A stretch of DNA of 63,374 bases, from positions 1 to 63,374 of the forward strand of contig NZ_BCUY01000016.1 in NCBI RefSeq assembly GCF_001591465.1, given 5' to 3'. Source of the stretch: Cytobacillus firmus NBRC 15306. Its GTDB lineage: Bacteria; Bacillota; Bacilli; Bacillales; Cytobacillaceae. Shown in pieces: positions 1 to 8,686 of this stretch (its first letter is position 1; the number at the start of each line of letters is the position of its first letter). The notes under the pieces are model-generated. The model ran no database searches, was not told where the DNA came from, and saw only the letters and a program-made list of their open reading frames with translations. Both the position numbers and the translations under genes were made by a program.

Positions 1-52
1 GTTCTTTAAATTTCAGTCGCAGTCTGCCTCTTTATCTGCAGAATGACAATTT

Positions 53-240
53 CTATTTGCGGGTTCCCCGCTTTATTGGAAATTTTCGCAAGATCACTCA
101 GTCTATTTGCAGGTTTTTGAATTCTATTTGCAGTACACAGAATTCTATTTGCAGGTTCCCTCCTCTATTTGCAAATCTACCATTCCATTTGCAAAATACA
201 TCAATCTATTATTTGCAGCTGCCCCCCTCCAATTTGCACA
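53..240 (+). repeat. CTATTTGCA repeat array, left edge
   Basis: About eight copies of CTATTTGCA or close variants start near 53, 103, 124, 145, 164, 185, 206 and 230. Spacing is 19-23 bp apart from one gap near 53-103. Copies are all in the same orientation. It matches the longer array at 22701-23016. Apparent reading frames here come from the repeats and are not genes. Positions 1-307 hold no convincing gene. Confidence 0.8.
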
Positions 241-273
241 CTTCACATACATACTTCTCTCACCCCATAAAAA

Positions 274-297
274 AGAGGCTCCCCAATGGGAGCCTCT
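274..297 (-). terminator. Intrinsic terminator of the transglycosylase gene
   Basis: Ten-base-pair stem (AGAGGCTCCC / GGGAGCCTCT) with a four-base loop; on the minus strand it runs into six U residues just after the stop codon. Confidence 0.85.
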
Positions 298-307
298 AAT
301 TAAATAA

Positions 308-2035
308 TTATTTCAGCCCAACAGATGCTACATAGCCATCCTTTCCATTAACTGAAACTTTGTACCAGCTGAAAAGGTTGTATTTATTGTTATCTTCAAT
401 AGGGCCATCCAGAATCGTGATGCGTGTGCCCTTTGCAAGCGACGTTCCAGAACCTGCAGTTGAAGGTTTATCACGGAATGTTGCAGCTCCAGAAATAACG
501 ATGCTGTCCCCTTTTTTAAATAGCTGAGTGGATGGGGTTTGTTTGTCGGTTGTATATTTCATTTTGCTGCTGAAGATAGCCTGTCCAGTTGAAGGGTTAT
601 AAGAGATTTCCAAGTCATCCTTATTAATCGCCTCAGCATCTACCTGTGCCCACTTGCTGATGTTGCTGTATACCTTCAGCTGATAAGGCTCTTCCGAGAA
701 ATTAGGATCGTTGAACTTAGATAGTCCATTGTATGCCATTATGGCAAAATACCAATTTTCCAATACCTCTTTATCCCCGTCATTTACAACAGGAATTCTG
801 GAACCCGCATATTTCCATTTTTCTAATAGGATTTGAATTCCGGTTTCAATGTTTATGCCAATATCATATTTGGCTTTTTCCCAATTATAGCGGTCATCAT
901 GCTCATCCAGTGGCGTAACCTGCATGATTCCATAACCGTTATCAGGACTTTTAAATACTTCTCCACGCTCAGTGAATTGCTGAAATGCTCCATTTTCGGT
1001 TAAAGCGATTGCTTTCACTAATTCTGGAGGAATGCCGGCTGCAGCTGCTTTTGTTGTCAGCAGATGTTTTAAATCTTCGATTGGCATTTGCAGCTGTTTT
1101 ATTTCACTTTTAATGGCATCTGTAAACATCTGCTTAGACGCAGGGTTTTTAATTTCCTGGCTCAGTTTCACTGCTGAATCGTATAAGGCTGGAACTTTTG
1201 CATGGGAAACACCAGGCTTTACTAGTTCGCGGAGTTCCCGAACCTGGTCGTTAAGAAGGGATAGATCCTTGTATTCCGCATCTTTCATGCTCTCAGGAAT
1301 CTTCCCTTGGAGAGTTTCCCATTCCGTGCGCAGCTGTTTTTTATATGTCTCCTGAGGAGTTACCTCTAAGAACATTAAGATTTTCTTGGCTTCTTTTAGA
1401 ACGGTTTCACTCTGTCCTTTTGCCAGTGAAGCTGATACCTGATCAAGAGCCATTTTAACGGTTACAGGATAACTTAGTTCATCCCTTAATGCTTCTGCAG
1501 ATTCTTTAAAATTAGCACGAATGGCTTCCCTTGTGGTTTTGCCATAGACAGGATCCAGCAGAGCGGCTTGTTTCTTAATTTCATATGAAAGCTCATGGTA
1601 AGCCTTTACTGTTTCACTTGAGAGGATACCCTGTTCCAGCTGGCTTTGCAAAAAGTGCTTCTTTGCTTCTATTTTCTTCCCAGCGGAAATGGCATCAATA
1701 TAATAAATGGCCCGCTTGATCTGAAGCTGGCTTTCATCCAGTTTCGCCAAATATGCCTGCTTTTTGCTGGAGCTCAAAGTATTTACCAGCTTGATAGCTT
1801 CACTATAAGCTTTTTTTGCGGTGTTATATTCTGCATACGGTCTGGTTACCCCATCTCCTGACCATTCAATAGAACATGCCCTTCTTAATATTTGAGAAGC
1901 TGAAACAGACTTTTGAACAGCATTTTCAATTTGAGTGATAGAAGCTGCTTCTGTATTGCTGACAGTTACAACTGCGGCAGCCGGAAAAATGAGAGATGTG
2001 GATAATAATATTTTTATACCTTTTCTATTCGACAA
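308..2035 (-). CDS. Secreted SLT-type lytic transglycosylase with SbsC-type wall anchor and SH3 domain
   Basis: 575 residues from a TTG start preceded by AGGAGG; an ATG is absent at this position. Signal peptide about 1-31. Residues about 32-250 resemble the N-terminal secondary-cell-wall-polymer-binding region of S-layer protein SbsC (motifs YHELSYEIKK and DPVYGKTTRE near 146-170, then a second helical bundle). Residues about 326-450 form a lysozyme-like SLT domain, with candidate catalytic Glu347 in ALTENG, GIMQ at 369-372 and AYNG at 434-437. The last 70 residues look like a bacterial SH3 domain (FRDKPST, WYKVSVNGKDGYV). The likely role is cleavage of peptidoglycan glycan strands outside the membrane while held on the wall polymer. 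It lies downstream of the NlpC/P60 gene but has a terminator between. The enzymatic class is fairly sure; the precise substrate is not. Confidence 0.85.
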   Translation of the reverse strand: MSNRKGIKILLSTSLIFPAAAVVTVSNTEAASITQIENAVQKSVSASQILRRACSIEWSGDGVTRPYAEYNTAKKAYSEAIKLVNTLSSSKKQAYLAKLDESQLQIKRAIYYIDAISAGKKIEAKKHFLQSQLEQGILSSETVKAYHELSYEIKKQAALLDPVYGKTTREAIRANFKESAEALRDELSYPVTVKMALDQVSASLAKGQSETVLKEAKKILMFLEVTPQETYKKQLRTEWETLQGKIPESMKDAEYKDLSLLNDQVRELRELVKPGVSHAKVPALYDSAVKLSQEIKNPASKQMFTDAIKSEIKQLQMPIEDLKHLLTTKAAAAGIPPELVKAIALTENGAFQQFTERGEVFKSPDNGYGIMQVTPLDEHDDRYNWEKAKYDIGINIETGIQILLEKWKYAGSRIPVVNDGDKEVLENWYFAIMAYNGLSKFNDPNFSEEPYQLKVYSNISKWAQVDAEAINKDDLEISYNPSTGQAIFSSKMKYTTDKQTPSTQLFKKGDSIVISGAATFRDKPSTAGSGTSLAKGTRITILDGPIEDNNKYNLFSWYKVSVNGKDGYVASVGLK

Positions 2036-2058
2036 AATTATATCCTCCTACAAAATAA

Positions 2059-2091
2059 AAACTCTTGCTATTTTAATTATAACAAGAGTTT
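2059..2091 (-). terminator. Intrinsic terminator after the NlpC/P60 gene
   Basis: Stem AAACTCTTG / CAAGAGTTT with a 15-base AT-rich loop, followed on the minus strand by TTTTATTTTG. The loop contains TATAAT, so it may also overlap the promoter of the next gene. Confidence 0.65.
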
Positions 2092-2119
2092 AATAGATTA
2101 TTAACCGTATTTTGGAAAT

Positions 2120-2827
2120 TTATTGTTTAACAGGAACATATTCAATATAAGATTCCATATTTGTAATATAAAGTTGAGATCCGAGGTTATATTGGCCTCC
2201 AAACTGGGTATCATAATTGTAAACACGGTATTTTTCGCCTGGATTTAGAATTCGTACAATCTTTAGCTTATTGTTTTCCGTCCGCTGCCAGAGATTGATT
2301 TTCTTTTTAACATAAACCATGCCGATTTGACCTTGTTTGACTGGAACGGCAGCAGCCATTCCCTTTACGCTTTCCTGTGGCACAACTCTCTTAGCACCTA
2401 TGTATCTGCTTTTATAGTAGCTCATATCCATGCTGTTGATCATGATTCCGTCATCACTATCTGCATGTATAAATTTGTTGTCTCCCGTGTAGATGCCTGC
2501 ATGTGATGCACCAGGCTTATATGTAGTGAAAAAGACAATATCTCCAGGAAGAAGTTCCCCTTTGCTGACAGACTCTCCTGTTTTATATTGATCTGCTGTT
2601 GTTCTTGGTAGCTTCACACCATGCTCACTGTATACATATGTTAAAAATCCTGAGCAGTCAAACCCTTGCGGTGTTGTTCCTCCCCATTTATAAGGAACGC
2701 CTTGCATCTGTTTTGCCAGCTTAACAATACTGTCCGGAGTTGCTTCTGCAGCACTTGCAGACTGCTGAGCAAAAATCAATGGCAATGCCAGCAATAACAC
2801 CAGCGCCTTAAGTAAGACTTTTTTCAT
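2120..2827 (-). CDS. Secreted NlpC/P60 peptidoglycan endopeptidase with degenerate WDG/TPSK module
   Basis: 235 residues. I chose the ATG at 2827, behind CAGGGGG, because it starts directly at the signal peptide MKKVLLKALV; an upstream in-frame ATG adds a non-signal-like extension. NlpC/P60 catalytic core about 30-150: Cys58 in FDCSGF, His109 in SHAGIY and His121 in FIHAD, the usual Cys-His-His arrangement for cleaving gamma-D-Glu-diaminopimelate bonds in wall peptides. Residues 161-235 carry the surface module (KQGQIG, INLW, YRVYNYD, ITNM) but lack the leading WDG and the closing TPSK, so this copy is divergent. A perfect WalR-type box lies about 130 bp upstream, in keeping with known WalR control of such hydrolases in B. 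subtilis. Confidence 0.9.
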   Translation of the reverse strand: MKKVLLKALVLLLALPLIFAQQSASAAEATPDSIVKLAKQMQGVPYKWGGTTPQGFDCSGFLTYVYSEHGVKLPRTTADQYKTGESVSKGELLPGDIVFFTTYKPGASHAGIYTGDNKFIHADSDDGIMINSMDMSYYKSRYIGAKRVVPQESVKGMAAAVPVKQGQIGMVYVKKKINLWQRTENNKLKIVRILNPGEKYRVYNYDTQFGGQYNLGSQLYITNMESYIEYVPVKQ

Positions 2828-2958
2828 AGTATGTATCCCCCTGTGAAACTTTTGGTATATATTAATTATCAAAAAATTATGTAATTAGACTGATAATTAG
2901 ATTTTATCCTATTAATAGACAAGATTCTATTTCATTTTCATAACAATATCGCGATAAT

Positions 2959-2975
2959 ATTACAAAGTTATTACA
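2959..2975 (-). promoter_or_regulatory. WalR-type box upstream of the NlpC/P60 gene
   Basis: On the minus strand the sequence is TGTAAT-AACTT-TGTAAT, an exact match to the WalR consensus TGTWAH-N5-TGTWAH. It is 132 bp upstream of the start codon, a distance compatible with activation. Binding is inferred. Confidence 0.65.
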
Positions 2976-3029
2976 ATAAACAGTGAAATCTACCGAAAGA
3001 TGTAGAATTTCACTAAATACGCAAAAAAA

Positions 3030-3054
3030 CAGACCATCTTTAAGAGATAGTCTG
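3030..3054 (-). terminator. Intrinsic terminator of the 135-residue gene
   Basis: Stem CAGACTATCT / AGATGGTCTG (one mismatch) with short loop, then seven U residues on the minus strand. Confidence 0.8.
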
Positions 3055-3060
3055 CAGCTT

Positions 3061-3468
3061 TTAGCTAAATAGCGGCCATTGACTCTGGTATTCGTCGCCC
3101 TCTATTTTTTCTAACGTTCTATATTTCAGAGGCAAAAGCGCATCTTCTGATATTTTCAAAAAACTTTTCCCGATTTCAAATGGAATGAGATCAAACTGAT
3201 CTTCGTTCTCAGCAATAAAGTAGATTCCGGCCACCTTGCCTTTTTGTGACAAATCTATGTTCAGGAAAGATGGATAATAGGTATTATTATTCGCTTCCAG
3301 AATAGCCTTAGCTGTTATAGTGCCATCTTCTTCTTTTTCGATTGGATCATTGCTGATCTTCTCCAGAACCTTCGATGCCCACCCCTGCTTCTTATAACCG
3401 CCGATAATTTTAGGAGGATTCTCCTTTAATTGATTTAATAAATCCTGCATTTCTTTAGACTGTTCCAT
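3061..3468 (-). CDS. Hypothetical cytosolic protein, 135 residues
   Basis: ATG start with GGAGGG about 11 bases upstream and its own terminator, so the gene is probably real. No signal peptide or membrane segment. The sequence is acidic with a mixed alpha/beta look: an N-terminal helix (EMQDLLNQLKENPP), a conserved-looking GGYKKQGWASKVLEKI stretch, then strands (AGIYFIAENED, DLIPFEIGKSF). I do not recognise the family. It stands alone between two surface-enzyme genes and is one of few intracellular products in this part of the window. Confidence 0.7.
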   Translation of the reverse strand: MEQSKEMQDLLNQLKENPPKIIGGYKKQGWASKVLEKISNDPIEKEEDGTITAKAILEANNNTYYPSFLNIDLSQKGKVAGIYFIAENEDQFDLIPFEIGKSFLKISEDALLPLKYRTLEKIEGDEYQSQWPLFS

Positions 3469-3703
3469 TGGTTAACAATACTCCCTCCAATGTTACGATG
3501 TTATTATACAGCCGCATTTGTATATATGAGACTAGTGTTTCATTATACCCCAATTATATAATTATGGACAATTTCAGTAATTAGAGTAGCATAATTACTA
3601 ATTTTCTGCAATTTACACCCTATATTTCCATAACAAGACTATTATATATTAAACATATATACAATATTAAATTTATGGTAACCCGTCTGTAAAAACAGAG
3701 AAA

Positions 3704-3727
3704 AGACTGAGTTTATGCACTCAGCCT
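3704..3727 (-). terminator. Intrinsic terminator of the phosphodiester glycosidase gene
   Basis: Stem GGCTGAGT / ACTCAGTC around a six-base loop, followed on the minus strand by TTTTCTC. Confidence 0.75.
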
Positions 3728-3734
3728 TCTAAAA

Positions 3735-6197
3735 TCATTCATACACTGCCTGAATATGATCAATAAAGATTTGACCTCTATTTTTAAGTTCATCACTAAC
3801 CTGCATGTATCTTACAGGTATTTCCAATGAATAGGGAGCTGTCAGTCCTGCCGGAATATCTGCTTCAACATATTTCCAGCCAGTCCAATTAAGGTTCTTT
3901 GTGTAATCAAGCTGAACCTCTTTGCCTGCCGCATCCTTTAACTGGCTGCGAAGCCAATGTCCTTTGTTATCGCCATAAACCCACATGCCAATTTTCTTAG
4001 GTGAACCCATGATTGGAATAGGTTCTTTCTTTAAGGCATAAACACCAGAAGTTCCTGTTGTTCCAATAAAGTTATATGCCACTTTTAGTGATTTCTTTCC
4101 TTCTTTAACATATACCGATTCAGGGGCAGCCATTACTGACTCATATCTTGCTCCCGATGCTTGCCATCCGCTTATATCGCCTTCAAAATCTTCAATGATA
4201 ACAGGACCTGGATTTCCAGTGATCACTTTAATTTCAGCGGATACTTTACCATGTGAAACAGTAATTGTGCCTATTCCGTCCTTGCCGGAAGCTTTAAAAA
4301 TTCCGTTTTCAACTGTTCCTAAATTATCTGATACCGTGTAAGTAAAGGCTGCAGGATCTGTTACGACCTCCTTGTCTGCATGGTAGCCGGCAGCAGGAAC
4401 AGCTGCAGTTCCGTTTTTATCCACGGTGATTGTGTCCTTTGTAACTTTGATTGAATCCAATTCGTTCGTAATGCTGACAGAAACATTGCCTGAGACTTTA
4501 CCAGAGGCAACCGTAATCGTACCTTTTCCAGGCATGTCTGAAGCTGTATAGGATCCATCAGAATTAAATTGGCCAATATTCGATGTCCAAATAATAGGAT
4601 CTTTTAAGCTGACAGGATTATTATTCTTGTCGACACCTTTAGCAGCAATCTTCAAGTCTTTATAGGATGCACCAGCAAATAATGTGATTTCCTCAGGGTT
4701 AACCAGCAGTCTATAAAGCTCACCAGCCTGCTTGCGTGCAATGATCAGCAGGGAGTTCGAGACATTCCTCTCTCTGCCGTCAGAAGGGTTATTAACCACA
4801 CTTGTTGTTGTTTCCCCCTGCTTTCTTGTCACCATTGTGGAAGAACCGCCGCCATCAAAGGTAATGGCCTCAACAGCTCCAAAGTCTTTCATAACCTTAG
4901 CCAGATCTGTAAGAGTGACTCCCTTGCTTTGGACTCTTCTTCCGTCAATAACCACTGCAAATACAGATCCATCTTCCTTAATTCCGATCGCTGTTCTTGG
5001 GTGGGCGCCTGCAATATTAAAGACTTTTGCCTCCCCGCCTTTAACCAAGTGGTAGCGTCCGCCTATTGCCTGCTGTACCCGGTCCCATTCAGGCTTATCA
5101 TAGCTTGCGTTAATCGTAATGGAGTCACCGGCTTTGAGTGATTTTAAATAATCACTGCCAGCAGCATGGCCTGACAGGATGAACTCACCAGGATTAAGTG
5201 CTGCACTTCCTTTTCCGATTATCACTTCTTTTACGGTAGCAGTGACCTGGCCATTTCCATTCAGCTGCCCTGTCAGATTCGAAAGCACCACTTCAGTACC
5301 TAATTCATTCGTCATTGTATTGCTTGCGAAATAAGGTGTATAAAGAACCAAGTGGCCCGCAAATCTCCGTTTATTAACAGAATTAATCAAGTACGGCTTC
5401 TGGCCATTTGCAGACACACTAAGCAAAACTTCCGGGTTGCCGATCATTGCTTTTCCGCTGAAGCTGACACCGAAAATCGCTCTTTCATTGACTGGAGTTG
5501 TATTCGTGGTAACCAATTCACCATTATGTACAGTTAAATCAGTTGGAGCTCCATTTGAATCAAAATAATCGCCATTTACTCCTGCAATTACATATTTACC
5601 CTCGGATTCTTCACGGTGTGCCATACTGTTAACCGTTTCGAATCCGATCATTTGGTCTTTAGCCAGGGAAGTCTCAAAAGAAATCTGGCTCGTTTTTTGG
5701 TCAACATCCAGCTTGTAGATTTCCTGATTTCCTTTAGACCCTTCTACAGAAAGCTTGGACTGTGTGACACCAGGTGCAAGCACAGCTGTCTGCTCCTGGG
5801 TAACTGTTCCTAAAGTTAGTTTGGTTCCATATAATTCAGGATTCACAAGCTTAAGTTTTAGCTTTGATGGCGTTTTGTATTGAACATAGCCTTTCATGTT
5901 GGTCACAAAGTACTGGCCTCCAACACCATATTGACCGCCAAAAGCTGAATCATAACGGTAAACCCTATATGCTTCTCCAGGATTAAGAACTCTGACAAAC
6001 TTCAATTTATTATTTTCCCTTTTCCATAGGTTAATAGGCTTAAGGATATCCACCTTGCCTATTTGGCCTTTAACCAGCTGCATTCCTTCCCAATATACGG
6101 AAGGCGCTGAGGCCGAAGCCTTCTTTGCAACATACGAAAAAGGGGATATGATCCCGGACAAAAACAAAAGACAGCACAATAAAATTTTCTTCTTCAT
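3735..6197 (-). CDS. Secreted phosphodiester glycosidase (NAGPA family) with N-terminal WDG/TPSK module and Ig-like repeats
   Basis: 820 residues from the ATG at 6197, behind GAGGGAG; the longer frame adds 17 residues before the signal peptide. Order: signal peptide about 1-31; WDG/TPSK module about 34-114 (VYWEGMQLVKGQIGK, INLWKR, YRVYRYD, YKTPSK); phosphodiester glycosidase domain about 150-500 with GVNGDYFD at 206-213, HPRTAIG near 400 and DGGGSSTM at 448-455; two Ig-like (BIG) repeats about 515-690; and a C-terminal jelly-roll-like region (DFEGDISGWQASG) that may bind carbohydrate. Known family members hydrolyse GlcNAc-1-phosphodiester bonds, and bacterial relatives act on exopolysaccharide or teichoic-type polymers. 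The substrate here is inferred to be a surface phosphodiester polymer. The gene has its own terminator. Confidence 0.85.
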   Translation of the reverse strand: MKKKILLCCLLFLSGIISPFSYVAKKASASAPSVYWEGMQLVKGQIGKVDILKPINLWKRENNKLKFVRVLNPGEAYRVYRYDSAFGGQYGVGGQYFVTNMKGYVQYKTPSKLKLKLVNPELYGTKLTLGTVTQEQTAVLAPGVTQSKLSVEGSKGNQEIYKLDVDQKTSQISFETSLAKDQMIGFETVNSMAHREESEGKYVIAGVNGDYFDSNGAPTDLTVHNGELVTTNTTPVNERAIFGVSFSGKAMIGNPEVLLSVSANGQKPYLINSVNKRRFAGHLVLYTPYFASNTMTNELGTEVVLSNLTGQLNGNGQVTATVKEVIIGKGSAALNPGEFILSGHAAGSDYLKSLKAGDSITINASYDKPEWDRVQQAIGGRYHLVKGGEAKVFNIAGAHPRTAIGIKEDGSVFAVVIDGRRVQSKGVTLTDLAKVMKDFGAVEAITFDGGGSSTMVTRKQGETTTSVVNNPSDGRERNVSNSLLIIARKQAGELYRLLVNPEEITLFAGASYKDLKIAAKGVDKNNNPVSLKDPIIWTSNIGQFNSDGSYTASDMPGKGTITVASGKVSGNVSVSITNELDSIKVTKDTITVDKNGTAAVPAAGYHADKEVVTDPAAFTYTVSDNLGTVENGIFKASGKDGIGTITVSHGKVSAEIKVITGNPGPVIIEDFEGDISGWQASGARYESVMAAPESVYVKEGKKSLKVAYNFIGTTGTSGVYALKKEPIPIMGSPKKIGMWVYGDNKGHWLRSQLKDAAGKEVQLDYTKNLNWTGWKYVEADIPAGLTAPYSLEIPVRYMQVSDELKNRGQIFIDHIQAVYE

Positions 6198-6341
6198 TAC
6201 TCTCTCCCTCTGATGTACTATTTTAACAATAAGTCTATTATACGACAAAATACCAATTATTTTCCTATGATTCTACAAAAAAGACGTAATGGTATATATT
6301 ACCTAAATATATTGAACTATAGGCCTTTTTCCCACAAAAAA

Positions 6342-6365
6342 AAGCCTTGCCCGCCAGGACAAGAC
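6342..6365 (-). terminator. Intrinsic terminator of the ATLF-like protease gene
   Basis: Stem AGTCTTG / CAAGGCT around a ten-base loop, then eight U residues on the minus strand, directly after the stop codon. Confidence 0.75.
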
Positions 6366-6369
6366 TGCA

Positions 6370-7287
6370 TTATTGCAGGTTTTCAAAAAACACCGCCGTT
6401 AATGGTGCTTTCTTTTTAAGTAATTTTCTCGTTTCTTCATTTAAATAGTACATAGCAAAGGTTTCTGCAAAATATTCTTCTGGATAATTTTTATAGTAGG
6501 AATTATCCCCAAATAGAAGGACTCTCTCTTTCCCCCAGATTTCTTTAAAACCTTGCGCAGACGATAGATTATTATATATCAGGCTGTCAATTGTATGAGC
6601 TATTTCATGCAGTTCAAGGTTGCTGGAGCTATGGCCGTTTCCTGGCTCGCTGTAACCAATCCGTATTGCCACTACCGAAGAACCGCCAATGCCGGGAACA
6701 TCATCCCAGGTTCTATTCGTTCCTTCCCATCCTCTCGGCACTTGCCCTTTCAGATAAGCGTATTCAGGAAGATTGGTGATTGGGGCAGCAGTCAGTTTAA
6801 TCTTAACCCCTTTTTCCTTTAATTTTCCTAATAGAGAGATAGGTATTTTGCTGATTCTGCTTTTTATATTTGAAACCTCTGGGGACTGCTCATAGCCTTT
6901 ATCAGCAATAATAAGCTGATTCACAAGTCCTTCCTGTTCAGAGTAGGACTTATGCAAGTCTGCCAGCTTAGACTTTGAAGGGGTCTCATATATAACTCTG
7001 TCTTTCATATTGGTAATATAGTAGGCTCCGCCAACCCTGTATTGCTGCCGTTCCGGAACATAGCCATATACCCTGTATTGATCTCTGGGATATAAGATGC
7101 GCACAAACTTAAGACTGCTGCCTTCCAGACGCCATAAGTTGATAGGTTTTGTGACAGTTACCCGGCCGATTTGCCCCTTAACCAACTCTGCTCCATCCCA
7201 ATAGACCTTAGCAAAACTGTCTTTCGGGAATGCAACCATAAACAAAGCAGAAAATAGAAGGAACACTATAAATCTTCTATTTCGCAT
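6370..7287 (-). CDS. Secreted anthrax-lethal-factor-like zinc metallopeptidase with WDG/TPSK module
   Basis: 305 residues from the ATG at 7287; an ATG four codons earlier touches the AAAGG ribosome site, so the later one is preferred. Signal peptide about 1-26. WDG/TPSK module about 28-107 (VYWDGAELVKGQIGR, YETPSKSKL). Residues about 120-305 resemble the ATLF (M34-like) protease fold: zinc motif HEIAH at 227-231 and a downstream E-E-Y-F-A-E helix near 270-275 that should give the third ligand. It is much shorter than lethal factor and lacks other toxin domains, so a wall-associated housekeeping protease is more likely than a toxin. It starts 20 bp after the CAP gene stop codon with no terminator between, so the two probably form an operon with translational coupling. 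Confidence 0.8.
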   Translation of the reverse strand: MRNRRFIVFLLFSALFMVAFPKDSFAKVYWDGAELVKGQIGRVTVTKPINLWRLEGSSLKFVRILYPRDQYRVYGYVPERQQYRVGGAYYITNMKDRVIYETPSKSKLADLHKSYSEQEGLVNQLIIADKGYEQSPEVSNIKSRISKIPISLLGKLKEKGVKIKLTAAPITNLPEYAYLKGQVPRGWEGTNRTWDDVPGIGGSSVVAIRIGYSEPGNGHSSSNLELHEIAHTIDSLIYNNLSSAQGFKEIWGKERVLLFGDNSYYKNYPEEYFAETFAMYYLNEETRKLLKKKAPLTAVFFENLQ

Positions 7288-7307
7288 GTGCTGGCACATC
7301 CTTTAAT

Positions 7308-8540
7308 TTAATAAGGTGTAAAGAAATTTTGTGTATAGTAAGGGATCGCTGTTTCCTTTTGGAACTGAACCCCTGCACCTAAATGAGTGTATTGAGCATT
7401 CAGGATGTTTTTACGGTGACCGGCCGAATTCATGAGAGCTTCATGAGCAAAAATGCTGCTTGAATAGCCCATTGCAATATTTTCACCGGCATATAAATAA
7501 TGAATCCCTTCCTTTTCCATCCTCTGAAAAGGGCTTTCGTTTCTATGATTCATGTGATCAAAGAAATCATTTTCGGCCATATCCAAACTATGTTTCCGCG
7601 CCGAATTTTGGGCAGCTGTATTCCAGGTGACAGGTGCCAGTCCATTATCCGCCCTTGCAGCATTAACCAAATCAAACATTTGCATTTCCAGGCTCTTCTG
7701 AAGGCTGGAGCCAGGCGCGCCATAATGGCTGTGCTTCCGGTTCTCCAGCTTCCTTGAAATGAGCTGAATGCCAGTTACATTGCCTTTCTTATGAATATCA
7801 TAGAACACAGTAATGTATGAATCTCTCTTATAATATGTCTGCTGCTTATCATTATTGACCATTACATAATTTACATTGTTTTTATTGATGTACTTTATTG
7901 GCGTGCCCAATGCTGAAGTTACCCCTGATCTGGAAGAGCCCTTAAAGATGCCAAAAATGTATAGTCTTTGGCTAGTTGAATAAATGAATTCTGCCTTATT
8001 ATCCACGTACCCTATCATATAAAAATTCCGGTACTGATTATGATAAGTGTGCCAGGAAATGCCATACTCACCGAGAGATACCCGCTTTTCCTTTCCCAAT
8101 TTTGCTTCAATAGATGATTTGCTGTCGCCTAGTTTAATGGAAGCACCGATGATTTCCAAGGATTCCTGTTTACAAGCAAGAGCTTTCTTTTTTGCAGCTG
8201 AAGGGGTTTCGTATTTTATTTTGGAATCCCGATTCAAGTACATGCCGCCTCCAACACTGAGCATGTCAGGCTTAAAAGCATATATTCGGTAAGTTCCCCC
8301 TGCTTTCAAAATCTTCTGCTGAACTTTTGTGCTGCCTGATAATTTATAAAGAGGTGTATCCTTCAAGACTGTTAATCTGCCAATTTGTCCGACTTTCAGT
8401 TCAGCGCCATCCCACCAGACCGGCTGGATCCCTCTTGAACCTTCACACCTTTCCGCTGCATCTGCGGATGAAAATGGAGGAATACTTATGAATATGGCAA
8501 TCACAAAAAACAGGGCTGCCAAAACCTTTTTTTTACCCAA
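7308..8540 (-). CDS. Secreted CAP-domain protein with CAP-associated N domain and Cys-bracketed WDG/TPSK module
   Basis: 410 residues from a TTG start eight bases after GGAGGG; the frame extends 33 codons upstream but without signal character. Signal peptide about 1-29. WDG/TPSK module about 40-115 bracketed by Cys32 and Cys123, the Cys pair seen in five sister proteins. Residues about 128-268 match the CAP-associated N-terminal type seen in Bacillus YkwD-like proteins (SIKLGDSKSSIEAKLG). Residues about 285-410 form a CAP/SCP domain (LVNAARADNGL, HSLDMAENDFFDH, AGENIAMGY, NSAGHRKNIL). CAP domains bind lipids or peptides and are generally non-enzymatic in bacteria; the function here is unknown. 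Operon with the following ATLF-like protease. Confidence 0.9.
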   Translation of the reverse strand: MGKKKVLAALFFVIAIFISIPPFSSADAAERCEGSRGIQPVWWDGAELKVGQIGRLTVLKDTPLYKLSGSTKVQQKILKAGGTYRIYAFKPDMLSVGGGMYLNRDSKIKYETPSAAKKKALACKQESLEIIGASIKLGDSKSSIEAKLGKEKRVSLGEYGISWHTYHNQYRNFYMIGYVDNKAEFIYSTSQRLYIFGIFKGSSRSGVTSALGTPIKYINKNNVNYVMVNNDKQQTYYKRDSYITVFYDIHKKGNVTGIQLISRKLENRKHSHYGAPGSSLQKSLEMQMFDLVNAARADNGLAPVTWNTAAQNSARKHSLDMAENDFFDHMNHRNESPFQRMEKEGIHYLYAGENIAMGYSSSIFAHEALMNSAGHRKNILNAQYTHLGAGVQFQKETAIPYYTQNFFTPY

Positions 8541-8638
8541 GATACACCCTCCAATTCGAAATATTCTTATTCCTATTCTAGTAGATTTAAGGTAAACAGT
8601 ATAGTAAAAGTTGGGGTCCTTCCACCAGCTTCTTTCCA

Positions 8639-8647
8639 TGATATAAT
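8639..8647 (+). promoter_or_regulatory. Extended -10 promoter of the O-acetylation pair
   Basis: TGATATAAT (TG-n-TATAAT) ends 39 bp before the TTG start of the MBOAT gene. No good -35 hexamer lies 16-18 bp upstream, which fits an extended -10 promoter. Confidence 0.6.
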
Positions 8648-8686
8648 GGGGACTGCACGAACATTTTGGAACAGGTGGAGAATACT

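Noticed and set aside
57..307. Reading frames over the left-edge repeat array (66-80 residues)
   Set aside because: They are translations of CTATTTGCA repeats in different phases and have no ribosome site.
6370..7287. Anthrax-type toxin gene
   Set aside because: Only the small ATLF-like protease fold is shared. There is no receptor or substrate-targeting domain, and the wall module points to a surface housekeeping role.
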